A stretch of 64,000 bases of DNA from Rhizophagus irregularis (lineage: Eukaryota > Glomeromycota > Glomeromycetes > Glomerales > Glomeraceae). This document shows positions 1 to 9,890 of the stretch, piece by piece; positions within the stretch are counted from its first letter, which is position 1; each line of letters opens with the position of its first letter. Location of the stretch: NCBI RefSeq assembly GCF_026210795.1, contig NC_089433.1:2629001-2693000 (forward strand), read 5' to 3'. The notes under the pieces were generated by a model. That model saw nothing but the letters and a program-made list of their open reading frames with translations, had not been told where the DNA came from and ran no database searches. Position numbers and translations under genes: made by a program.

Positions 1-1836
1 TTTGTCTGGTAGACTTTTAAATGAAGAAATTTCGCGTGTTAATAAAAAGGTTACATCTGAATTGGAGATAGCAGATAGTTTAACTTTAAGTAAGAAATTT
101 TAATTTTTAAATTATGTTAATTATTAATTAGTTATTTTAATTTATTAATTCTCATCATTTATTTTATAATTAGCATTGGATGGTTGGACATCCAAACGAA
201 ATGAATCACTTTACAATTATGTCATAACAACTTCCGATAGAAAAGAATATTTAGTTGCTTTACGCAATTATTCTATGGAATCACATACAGGAGAATTTCT
301 TGCTTCAGAAATATCAGATATTGTAGAGAAAATTGGTTTAGACAAATTTACAGCTGATGTCACTGACAATGCTTCCAATTGTCGAGTTGCTAGAAGAATA
401 ATAGAAGAAAAATATGGTCATATTTGGGATATACGATGTGCAGCTCATGCTATTAACTTGATAGCAGCTGATTTAGTAAAACTTAATGATATAAAGGAAT
501 TTATCTCAAATTGTGGGATGATTACAGGGTTTTTTAATAACTCACATCAAGGTTCTGCAATTTTAGCTCAAGGTTTAAAAGATATGAAGATTAATATTGA
601 GAGATTACAAATATGGTGTAAGACTAGATGGGGTTCATTGTATATGACAGCAGATTCAATTTTACGTGCGCGTCCTGTTTTTGACTGGGTGAGATAATTT
701 TTTTGATTGTTTATTAATATTCTTTATTTTATATAATAATTCTAACAATTAAATACTATAGATTTTATTAGAACATAATGGTATTGTTACAAATTCAAAC
801 GTTTATCTCTTAATTCAAGATGAAGAATTTTTTACAAATTGTCGTCATATTCGTTCAATTTGGGCTCCCATCAAGGAATGCATTAATATCCTTGAAGCAA
901 AATCAGCTTCTTTAGCTGATTGTTTCGTGCAAATGATCAAATTAGCAATTGCTATATTTCGTCTCCCTTCATCAAATCCCTTTAAAGCTTCAGCAATTCA
1001 GATTTTTAATCATCGTTATCTTGAATTTCAGCATCCTGCTTACTTATTATGTTATTTTCTTCACCCTTATTATCGAGGTATTTACTATTTTTCAGTTAAT
1101 TATTAAAATCATTATTGCTAAAAATTATTTTGATTTTTTAGGTCTAGGACTTAATGATGAAGGATTTAGAAATGCAGCAATAACTGCCACAACTCTCTGG
1201 CAAAATTTAGGATATTCTGAACAAGAATGTAGAGAACTTCTTACTCAATTCCGAAAATATGATCAAAAACTTAAACCTTATGATTTATCTTATGATAAAA
1301 ATATGGATACACCCGAATTATGGTGGGGTTCTATAAGAAGTAAACCATATTATTTACGAGATCTTGCACTTCGTTTATTTGGTATTGCTGTTTCACAAGC
1401 AGGATGTGAACAAAATTTTTCTGTACTTAAATGGATTATTGGAGATAGACGCACAAGGCTTGATGTTCAAAAGCTCGAAGGTATTTCTAAAATTCGTTCT
1501 TATTACTTAGCAAGCATTAAAAATGAATTATCATATTATGGAAAGCATTTGGATGAAGCAGAATTAAGAGAAGTTGCCAATACCTCTGCAGTTGGTGAAA
1601 TTATTGCTTTAGATGATAATGATAATGATACTAATTATCTGCTATTAGAGGAAGATCAGGAAAGAGAAGGTACACAAGAACGTACTACTTTAATATTGGA
1701 GGACATTATTGATTTTACACAACCAATTTTTGAAAATGCAGAAAATGTGGATAATAATACTAATGAAGAAATCAATATAGATAGAAATATGGATTTTAGT
1801 CCTATTGATTTAGTTAACCAAATTTTAGAAAACTAA
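1..1836 (+). CDS. hAT family transposase (5' end outside window)
   Basis: Spliced reading frame with exons 1-89, 174-688, 762-1077 and 1142-1836; all junctions are GT-AG and keep phase, giving about 538 codons with no stop until 1834. The middle part matches the DUF659/hAT catalytic core: LDGWTSK (first Asp), VTDNASN (second Asp) and the conserved CAAHAINL segment. The end is the hAT C-terminal dimerisation region: ELWWGSI, then AGCEQNFSVLKWIIGDRRTR. The acidic tail after about residue 450 is low complexity. A BED zinc finger, usual at the N-terminus, would be upstream of the window. Intact frames over four exons suggest a young or functional copy, unlike the broken copy at 54.5 kb. An alternative is a domesticated hAT gene, but transposon-like ends argue against that. 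Confidence 0.88.
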
Positions 1837-2168
1837 TTTGTTAGTTATTAATTTGTTGTATTAAATTCAAATTTATTGAATAAACTCATAAATCATATGT
1901 CAAATTTGGCAATTTATTATATTTTAAGTTACGGCAATATGGTATGCGTCTTAAGTTATGGCATACGTCATTATGTCAAATTTACTCTTGAGTTACATGC
2001 ATTATACGTCTATGATGTGACTTAACTTAAGGTTACGTCACGTCATTAAGGCTGCACCTCTAGATAGAACCGAACTGAACTGGACAGTTCCGGTTCGGTT
2101 CCATTTCGGTTTTCGGTTCTACCCGAACCACAAAAAAACCGAACTGAACTGACCTGTTCGGAGCTTTA
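1..2168 (+). mobile_element. hAT-type DNA transposon, right-hand part
   Basis: The left end lies outside the window. The element carries the transposase gene ending at 1836, then about 200 bp of AT-rich sequence with repeats of TTAAGTTAYGGCA, then a subterminal zone (2057-2168) of alternating GAACCGAACTGAAC and GTTCGGTT motifs. I place the right end at 2168, where the sequence reads CTGTTCGGAGCTTTA. Its reverse complement (TAAAGCTCCGAACAGG) matches the termini of the elements at 2877-4074 and 6593-7504. The next eight bases, TAGGAAAT, would be the target duplication; the other copy should lie left of the window. The boundary is inferred by comparison and cannot be confirmed here. Confidence 0.6.
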
Positions 2169-2876
2169 TAGGAAATATTACTAACATTTCCTATATTTTT
2201 TTTGTAGGACCTTTGGCGCACTTGACTTGGAATTCGGAAATGGTAAATTTTGAAGTAGAAATTTATTTTAAATTATTTTTTTTTAATTTCTATTAGAAAA
2301 TGTTACTAATATTTCCTATAATTTTTTTTTATAGAGCTTTCTGCATATTTGATTTTGGAGGAAAACGAAATAGTAAGTTTTGAAGCGTTTCACTTCAAAA
2401 CTTTTAAAATTAATATTTTTTTTATTTTTTATTAGGAACGTTCTAATTAAACATTTCCTTTCTTTTTTGTAGATTCAGTTCTTAGGAATTTGGAAATTCA
2501 AAAACGGTAAGTTTCGTACATTTTGTTACGAATCTTCTGTTGTTTTTTTTATTTTTTTAATTAGGAAATGTTTACTAACATTTCCTTTTTTTTCTTTCAT
2601 TTAGAAGATTTCAGATTAGATATAAACTTTTGCCAACCTAGACTTCGGAAGTTTTAGATTCTAGATGGTTATAGGTAAGTTTCACAAATGTTGTGAAACT
2701 TATGTATATATTTTTTTAATAGAAACGTTTTCTAACGTTTCCTTTTCATTTTTTTAGGTTTCAGGAGTTCAAGTCACTGGAAATTTGTAAATAGTAAGTT
2801 TTATTAATTACGTTGATTTTTTTAGGAAATTGTTATTAATATTTCCTTTCTCTTATTTTTTAAGTATCATCTGGTG
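2169..2876 (+). repeat. Tandem array of intron-like ~130-bp units
   Basis: Six imperfect units. Each has a short inverted repeat of the type GGAAATGTTACTAACATTTCC-like hairpin (starts near 2170, 2295, 2434, 2563, 2722 and 2824), a T-rich run ending in TAG/AAG, 34-70 nt of exon-like sequence, and a GTAAGTTT-type donor (near 2243, 2373, 2507, 2675 and 2794). The loop of several hairpins carries TACTAAC, the classic branch-point sequence. The array resumes after the inserted element: TTTGATTTTGG at 4083 repeats that of 2350. Whether it is, or was, a gene is unknown; see findings. Confidence 0.6.
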
Positions 2877-4074
2877 TAAAGCTCTGAATGGATCGGTTTG
2901 GTCCAGATTATAGACGGTTTGGATTAGAGCCAAAATCCATAAGAACCGAACTGAGAAACTGGCGGTTCAGTTCGGTTTAATCTGATTTTTATAAAAATGT
3001 GAAAAATCGAATAGCCATCCATCCAGTAATCGTAAAAGGTCGAGCCATACATCATTGGATTTGTCTTGACGAGACGCGTCAAATAATGCAAAGATCATGT
3101 CTCTAGCATTGAGAGATCACACGTTAACTCACGCTAAATGATTTATCAATAATTAGAATTAGCAAGTCATCTATCAGTGCTAGAGACATGGTCTTACCAC
3201 CATTCGATGCGTCTCAGTGAGACGAATCCAATGAATATAAATTCGTCCATGTATGACCACTGAATAGTGAATAATGTCAAGTTTCGCATTTTTTTAAAAT
3301 TTTAGAGTGTTAAAAATTAAAAATTCCAATACATGAATTTATTCGTCATCCAATGGTCATACAAATATGAATTAGGACTCATTGGATTTGTCTTGATGAG
3401 ATGAGTCGAATGGTGGTAAGATCACATCTTTAGCATGGATACATAACTTGCTAATGCCAATTTTTTATAAATCATTTATCATGAATTAACTTACGATCTA
3501 TTAATGCTAGAGACATGATCTCACCACCATTCGACTCGTCTCATCGAGACGAATCCAATGAGTCCTAATTCATATTTGTATGACCATTGGATGACGAATA
3601 AATTCATGTATCAGAATTTTTAATTTTTAACACTCTAAAATTTTAAAAAAATGCGAAACTTGACATTATTCGCTATTCAGTGGTCATACACAGACGAATT
3701 TATATTCATTGGATTCGTCTCACTGAGACGCATCGAATGGTGGTAAGATCATATTTCTAGCACCGATAGATGGCTTGCTAATTCTAATTATTTATAAATT
3801 ATTTAGCGTGAGTTAACGTGTGATCTATCGATGATAGAGACATAATCTTACCACCATTCGATGTGTCTCGTCGAGAGGAATCTAATGATATATGGTTCAA
3901 CTTTGCACGATCACTAGATGGACAGCTATTCGATTTTTCGCATTTTTATAAAAAATTGGATTAAACTGAACCGAACCGCTGGTTTTCAGTTCTAATACCC
4001 GAACCGAACTGAACCAAATTTTGAGCCAGTTTTGGATCGGTTTTCCGGTTTAGCCTGAACCATTCGGAACTTTA
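2877..4074. mobile_element. Non-autonomous fold-back element with hAT-like ends
   Basis: 1198 bp without coding potential. The left end TAAAGCTCTGAATGG and right end CCGAATGG-type repeat (reverse complement TAAAGTTCCGAATGG) form terminal inverted repeats. Flanking octamers are ATCTGGTG (2869-2876) and GTCTGGTG (4075-4082), or a perfect TCTGGTGT if the border is shifted by one base. The interior is a near-complete palindrome centred at about 3470: arms carry GAACCGAACTGA-type motifs at 2943 and 3980, and three 182-bp hairpins lie at 3053-3234, 3380-3561 and 3707-3889. The termini match those of the transposase-bearing element ending at 2168, so that transposase may have mobilised it (inference). 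Confidence 0.75.
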
Positions 4075-4474
4075 GTCTGGTGTTTGATTTTGGGGAAACA
4101 GCAGGTTGATTTTGTAACAATTTTCGTTGCAAAACTTATTTTTTCAAACTTTTTGTTTTAGTGATTTAGTAAAAATCAGAATGTATGAAATGAGTTAAAG
4201 AAAAAAAAAGCAAAGTGAATTGGAAAGATATCTGGGCGATACAAAGTTGTTGGAAATACGCAATATGTATAGCTATTCAGCGTACAAATTTATCATTGAT
4301 GAACGTAAAAACTATCTTTGTTAAAAGTCATAGGTATTTTTACACATATTTTAAAGATTTAGGCACAACTATCGAAGAAAACTTAAAGAAGAAAGGTTTG
4401 GATAATATCTAAAGGATTAACATAGTTTTACATTAGACATTAGATTATTTAATTAGATTATAGATTATTTAAAT

Positions 4475-4849
4475 TAGTGATACCTGGTTAAACTTTTTTT
4501 ACCAAAAATTTCAGTTTTATCACCAACCAGTTTCGGTTTCGTCATTGACTAAACTATATAGTAATAATTTTTAAGTTTAAATTTTAATTATATAAAATTA
4601 TAGTTTTATTATAAAAATATATGAAATTATATTATATATATAATAGTTTTATATATTCCTTTAAAAAATATTATATTTTAATATAAATTTATTATTATTT
4701 TTTTTTATAAGTAATTATTAATAATTAAAAATCCATGGAAATCTATAAAAAATCCATGAAAATACTATGGAATATTGAATTTTGGCATTTCGTCTACTAT
4801 TTCGGTTTAGTTAAATGACTAAATATTTCAGTTTCGCCTGGGATTTCTA
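4475..4849. mobile_element. Small hAT-like MITE
   Basis: 375 bp. The left end TAGTGATACCTGGTTAAACT pairs with the right end, whose reverse complement is TAGAAATCCCAGGCGAAACT. Both sides carry ATTTAAAT (4467-4474 and 4850-4857), a possible 8-bp target duplication. That octamer is itself a palindrome in AT-rich DNA, so a chance match is possible. The interior has no ORF; TTTCGGTT and GACTAAA motifs recur near both ends in opposite orientation. Confidence 0.5.
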
Positions 4850-4857
4850 ATTTAAAT

Positions 4858-5239
4858 TGTAATATAATGAATTTAGTGTTAATAAAATAATAAAACAATA
4901 CATTATTATGCTATATTTTCACGTTAGTATACACATTGTTTATCGAGTTTATTAATAAAAAAAATAATATTTTACAATATGAATCAACTAACATATAATA
5001 CGCATTGTTTAACATTAATCTACCATTTTTATACGTGTTTTTTGATAGTGTCAGTCATTATAGGGTTAGTTTTTCTACGTTTTAAAGCGTTAAGCAACAC
5101 TAGTGTCAATTGGTGCGTTAACTAACACTAGTATATACCACCCAAAATCTTAATTACGATTTAAAAAGTTTCAATAACTAAAAAAAAAAATTTAAAACAG
5201 CGATAACTAAAAAAAAAATTAGTATTCTACAAATACAAA
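4858..5239. other. AT-rich spacer, no gene seen
   Basis: Repeated near-copies of ATACACATTGTTTA / ATACGCATTGTTTAACA (4930 and 5000) and of GTTAACACTAGTGT / TTAACTAACACTAGTAT (5090-5135) suggest small decayed repeats. No coding frame, RNA gene or regulatory site could be supported. Confidence 0.5.
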
Positions 5240-5755
5240 GTCTACTATAGTGTCTACCACAATTCTATTTATAGTTATCAAGGCCAAGCAGTTGTTCTGT
5301 CAGTTCTCAAGCTTTCTTAGTAATGATCTAATTTCAGTTAACAAAGTAAGTTTTCTAGATTCACTACCATCTAAACTTTTCTTCATATTCCTAAAAGTAG
5401 CGGAAATATTTTTTTTTTTGAAAGGCTTGTTTATCTTAATTTTGTTATCTGTAGTATTTGGTCCAACCTTGTGTGCCAAGTTTTGGTTTTGCTTCTGATT
5501 TTAGCCACTTCTTGATGCGATTACAAGATTTAAATCTAAAACAATGATTTAAATTTTATTATTTAATTATTGGTTCAAATCAGGTTTTTTTTTTCTTGAA
5601 AGATTCTTATTCCGTTCTTTATATAAGATAATTTTGATAAAGAAACCAAACAAACCAGTTTAAATATTATTTGTCAATAAAATGCAGTTACATGATGGTT
5701 GATTATGACTTTTTGATAGTTGAGGTAAAAAATACCTAATCTAAACAGGACTTCA

Positions 5756-5963
5756 CTTACTTATAATAAAGGTCACCATAAAAAATTAGCCTTTTACTAA
5801 TAGTTTTTACCTTACTTTTTTCTTAAATTTTATTGGTTAATTAGCTAAAAAGAAAAAAAACTATAACAATATAACATAAAATTTCCTTTTATAGTAAGAT
5901 CTGCAAAGAATTTATATATGATTTTTACCTTAGACCTGGGGTGACTATCTTATTATAAGTAAG
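5756..5963. mobile_element. Short MITE-like element in the LINE remnant
   Basis: About 208 bp bounded by inverted repeats: CTTACTTATAATAAAGGTCACC on the left (20 of its bases pair with the right side) and, in reverse complement on the right, CTTACTTATAATAAGATAGTCACCC-like sequence. TTTTTACCTTA also occurs near both ends (around 5807 and 5925). I see no clean target duplication, so the superfamily is open. Confidence 0.4.
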
Positions 5964-6592
5964 CAGGATTCTGTCCAAACGCCTTCGAATTCTTGCAAGT
6001 TTGGCTTAGTATTGGTGATTTTATTCAAATCCGCTCAATTTTTGTAATATGTGATAAGCTTGCTGGTACTTTTCTTCTGAACTACTTTAAACGCTTTGCA
6101 TCCCAAATGTGAGATAGGTGATTGGGAATGGTCCAATAGATATAGCAACAAAGTGGTAACAGTTTCAGGTATATTTTTCACCACAACTTGAAATAATTCA
6201 CGTTCTTTTCTTTGTTGAAAATTCCAGTTAGCAGGATACTATCAGACAGGAGAAAGACCTCTTAAAGGAGTGGTCCAGACTCCTTAATTCTATAGACTCA
6301 TAGCCTACTCATTGAAGTTGATTGAAATGGTAATCATTAAATATTTCTTCTGATGTTTAGTCTTGAAAGCGATCATGTGACTTTATTTTTCAAAATGTTA
6401 AAGAAGTTCAAGTTGAGCCCAGATGGAAGGGATATTGTATAAAGTAATTTCCTAAACATTGTCCTTAAATACTGGGTCATATCTGGTTATTATTGATTGT
6501 ATTTCTTTTGGAGGATCGCGTTGTTGTTTATTTTTAGCCGGCTGAGCCTTGCTATCAGACGCCATGTGCTTGATCGCATTATTTTTCTGCCT

Positions 6593-7504
6593 TAAAGTTC
6601 TGAATGGGTTAGGTCAGGTCAGGTTAATTGATAAACCTGACCTGAAATTTTTTTTCAGGTTAGGTCAGGTTATATCAGATTATTTGTTTGACTTGACCTG
6701 TACTACTAGTGCTTCAATTCAGATGAAAACTTGAATATTTTCATATGATGATTATGGCTGAAAAAGATTATGAATTTCAGATTTAAACAGACTATAATTT
6801 AAACCAACATTAAAGTATTATTATCCCAAAAATTTATACTAATTCTGGCCAAACTCATAGTGCCAGCGAAATTTAATGAAATTCAATCCAGATGAAAATC
6901 TGGATAAAACTGCTACAGATCGAAGCACTACTGACCTGAACTGAAACCTGAAAATTTTCAGGATTTTTATTAAAATATCAAAAAAAATGGTGCAAAACAT
7001 TTTTTTTTTGAAATATTGCGATTCACTTTCTTATATTAAAATCGTATAAAAAGGTGAATCGCAATACCGCAACTAACTTTTTTTATATAAAATCAATATA
7101 AAAAAGTGAATTCCGATACCGCAATTCACTTTTCATATATAAAATCAATATAAAAAAGTGAATTCCGATACCGCAATTCACTTTTCATATATAAAATCAA
7201 TATAAAAAAGTGAATTCCGATACCGCAATTCACTTTTCATATATAAAATCAATATAAAAAAGTGAATTCCGATACCGCAATTCACTTTTTATATATAAAA
7301 TCAATATAAAAAAGTGAATTCCGATACCGCAACTCACTTTTATTATATAAAATCAATATAAAAAGTAAATTATAATACCATAACTCACTTATATAAAATC
7401 ATAGTTTCTGGCAACCTAAACTGATACTGAATTGCAATTGCTAAACCTGACCTGATAAATTCAGGTCAACCTGTCAGAATTTGGTCAACCTGTTCGGAAC
7501 TCTA
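6593..7504. mobile_element. Non-autonomous hAT-like element with perfect target duplication
   Basis: 912 bp flanked by TTCTGCCT on both sides (6585-6592 and 7505-7512). Ends are TAAAGTTCTGAATGG and, reverse complemented, TAGAGTTCCGAACAGG: the same terminal family as the elements ending at 2168 and at 2877-4074. Subterminal zones are full of GGTCAGGT / ACCTGACC repeats. The centre is a 52-bp tandem array. Removing the element and one octamer restores a continuous minus-strand frame of the host LINE remnant over about 60 codons, which confirms the borders. Confidence 0.82.
7036..7405. repeat. 52-bp tandem repeat of hairpin units
   Basis: About six good copies (unit starts near 7086, 7138, 7190, 7242, 7294, 7346) plus degenerate edge copies. 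Each unit contains TATAAAATCAATATAAAAA followed by a 9-bp perfect hairpin AAGTGAATT ... AATTCACTT with the loop CCGATACCGC. Central copies are identical, so the array is recent. It lies inside the element at 6593-7504. Confidence 0.85.
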
Positions 7505-8110
7505 TTCTGCCTATTACTGGATGGAGTCAGGGAGGTGTCACGGTTGCTGCCTACATCTAAATTCCTGGAGGGCTGGAGGCCATTTCTGCAAACATAACAG
7601 TACGTCCTTTTCCTTTTGGAGTATAGGTATGGCTTTGGCATTCAATTTTGTGGAACTCTTCTTAGAGTTCTTTGTTGAAGATTCAGCAATCACATTCTCT
7701 GATTGGTGTTTAGTGTTTTGATCATTGTGTTCTACATCTATTAATTAGTATTCGACATTTTCAAAAATTTTCATTTCCATCGGCTATACTTGTGTTGATA
7801 CTGGCGTACCATTGGTTAGTTCTGTTGACATAAACTGTGCCACTTGTTCTTAGATTGTTTTCTCAATGTAATTCTTTAAAGAGACTTTGTACTTGTTGGC
7901 AACGGTGGAAAGAGAGTGGAAGCAAGCAAGTAGATAAGTTGTACTGCTCTTAACACAAGCCAAGTTCTTTAAGTACTGGCCTATAGGTTTTAATAAAAGT
8001 TTCAGTATTGTTGTATTCTTCAGTAGGTAACATACGCTCTACATATCTTTGAATAGCGGTTGGTTCAGTAAGTTCAACTTCTGAAGGGCAATACGTAGTA
8101 TTTCAAAAAA

Positions 8111-9890
8111 GTTCTTTCTATTAATATTACATTTTGTGATTTTTTTAAGGTCAATATTGTTGGTTTATTTGTTCAAGTGAGACATTTTTATGCAATAAAA
8201 TTAAAAAAAATTAAAATTATTTTTCCGCTAAAAAATGGTCATAATAATCATCAGAAAGAGTTTTTTCTTTTTTAATTTTAGGTTTTAACTTTTTTTTATT
8301 TTTTAGTTTCTATAGTATTTGTATAGTTTTCATCATATTACATACTGTTTTTTTTGCTTATTAGTTTTAAAATTTGAAATTTTAGATTTTAGGTTTTTTT
8401 TGATATTAAATTTTTTTTATAATATAAATTTTAGATTAAATTAAAATAACATTATTTTTATATATTAAATTCAAAAGGGTGAAAAATGATTTTTTTTTTA
8501 AATTTTAAATTTATATTACTTTTATTTTTTTTAAAAAAAAATTTTAAACCTTTTTTAATTTTATAATTTTAAAATTTTGGATTTTTACAATTTTAAAAAG
8601 AGTTCAAATCTGTGTTATATCATATTCCTATAATATGTTACATAAAAAAGTCAAAAATGACATTCTAAATTCTTTTTGATATATTAAGAAAACTTGTAAA
8701 GCAGTTAAAAATATGCATAGTATAAGGTTTCTTATAGTATATAGTAAGTGCATAAGGTTTCACACCAGGATTTTTTAAAAAATGGGAATCTTAACAAAGT
8801 CATGTAATCAAAATGATCGACATAATTAATATAAAAATTACCAAAAAAGGGAGATGCGACATATAGCAGGCATAAAAAAAAACATAAATTCTTTAAATTT
8901 TAATTTTTTGAAATTTTAAAATCTTGAAAAAGAAAATTTTTAAAAATTTTTTATGATGTAAATTAACATTACAATTATATTAAAAGAATAAAGGCCAATA
9001 TATCGTACCTAAAATTTAGAATTGAACATACATAATATAGAGGAAGTGCACTTAGCTTTAAGTCCCAAGCTCTTAGTATGCATATAGAGAGGGAGTGTGG
9101 GTGTACTTATAGGTGTTACTGTACTTTGATTCTAATTCTTTATTATTGATTTTTTTTATTGTATTAGTCATTTTATTTAACAATTTTATATAATAAATAA
9201 TTAAAAAAAACTTTTTTCTATATAATAGGAACCTTTGGATATTAAAATTTTTAACCAATTAAGTTTCATAAATTATTTATGTAATTATGTAATTTACACT
9301 TCCTTTTTAATCATATAATTAAAGTCTAATTCTGCAAATCTGTAATTTTAGCCGTAGTTGCAAAATCATATAATTGTTTCAGCAGTAATAACTCTAGTTT
9401 CAGATTATAAAAAAATTTCGTTGTCATGTAATTATATACAAAAATAAAAAATGGGTTAATAAAAGCATGCAATTTTATAAAAAATATATACAATAAAGTC
9501 CAAATAGAAAAAAGGAATCCTATCGGATTATTATGTAATTTATATCATGTGATTTCGCAATTCAAAAATTCCGATGACAATTAAGGGTTCTTTGTTCTTT
9601 GATGTGTGCGTGGCCGCTTGAAGCAAACAAGAATGATAAAATTTGATTTAGTTTAGTTTATATGCATGATTTCTAACTTTATATAAATAGTTTCATTTGG
9701 ATTTCCCGATTTGAGTTTTTTCATCGCTTATTACATGCATAACCAATTAAATTTGTAGTCATTGAGTTTCAAAGAGGATAATTGATATATAAACATATAA
9801 TAAACGTATTTATCTTTTGTTTTTTTTAAAAAAAAAAATAAAAATAAAAATAATTTCAATACATCTAATATCAAATTGTTTTAACAAATT
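8111..9890. other. AT-rich intergenic region, no gene seen
   Basis: Long T and A runs with scattered short open frames that have no protein-like composition. Nothing recognisable as an RNA gene. The last few hundred bases must hold the promoter of the gene starting at 9891; an A-rich stretch (9829-9855) lies just before its start. Confidence 0.5.

Larger units (their letters stand above)
5240..8110 (-). pseudogene. Decayed LINE-type retrotransposon ORF, split by two insertions
   Basis: On the minus strand, protein-like stretches follow one another in changing frames with stops: TEPTAIQRYVERMLPTEEYN and FIKTYRPVLKELG (8070-7960), then YLLACFHSLSTVANKY, then a basic stretch ending KHMASDSKAQPAKNK across the element at 6593-7504, then ELFQVVVKNIPETVTTLLLY (6230-6160) and finally a Lys-rich part ending LTEIRSLLRKLEN (near 5300). 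This layout resembles, from memory, ORF1-like proteins abundant in Rhizophagus LINE repeats; that family assignment is inference. Several frameshifts and stops make it non-functional. Two non-autonomous elements (5756-5963 and 6593-7504) interrupt it. Confidence 0.5.

Noticed and set aside
7521-7721. 66-aa plus-strand ORF next to the MITE
   Set aside because: The minus strand here carries the LINE remnant; the plus frame is its shadow.
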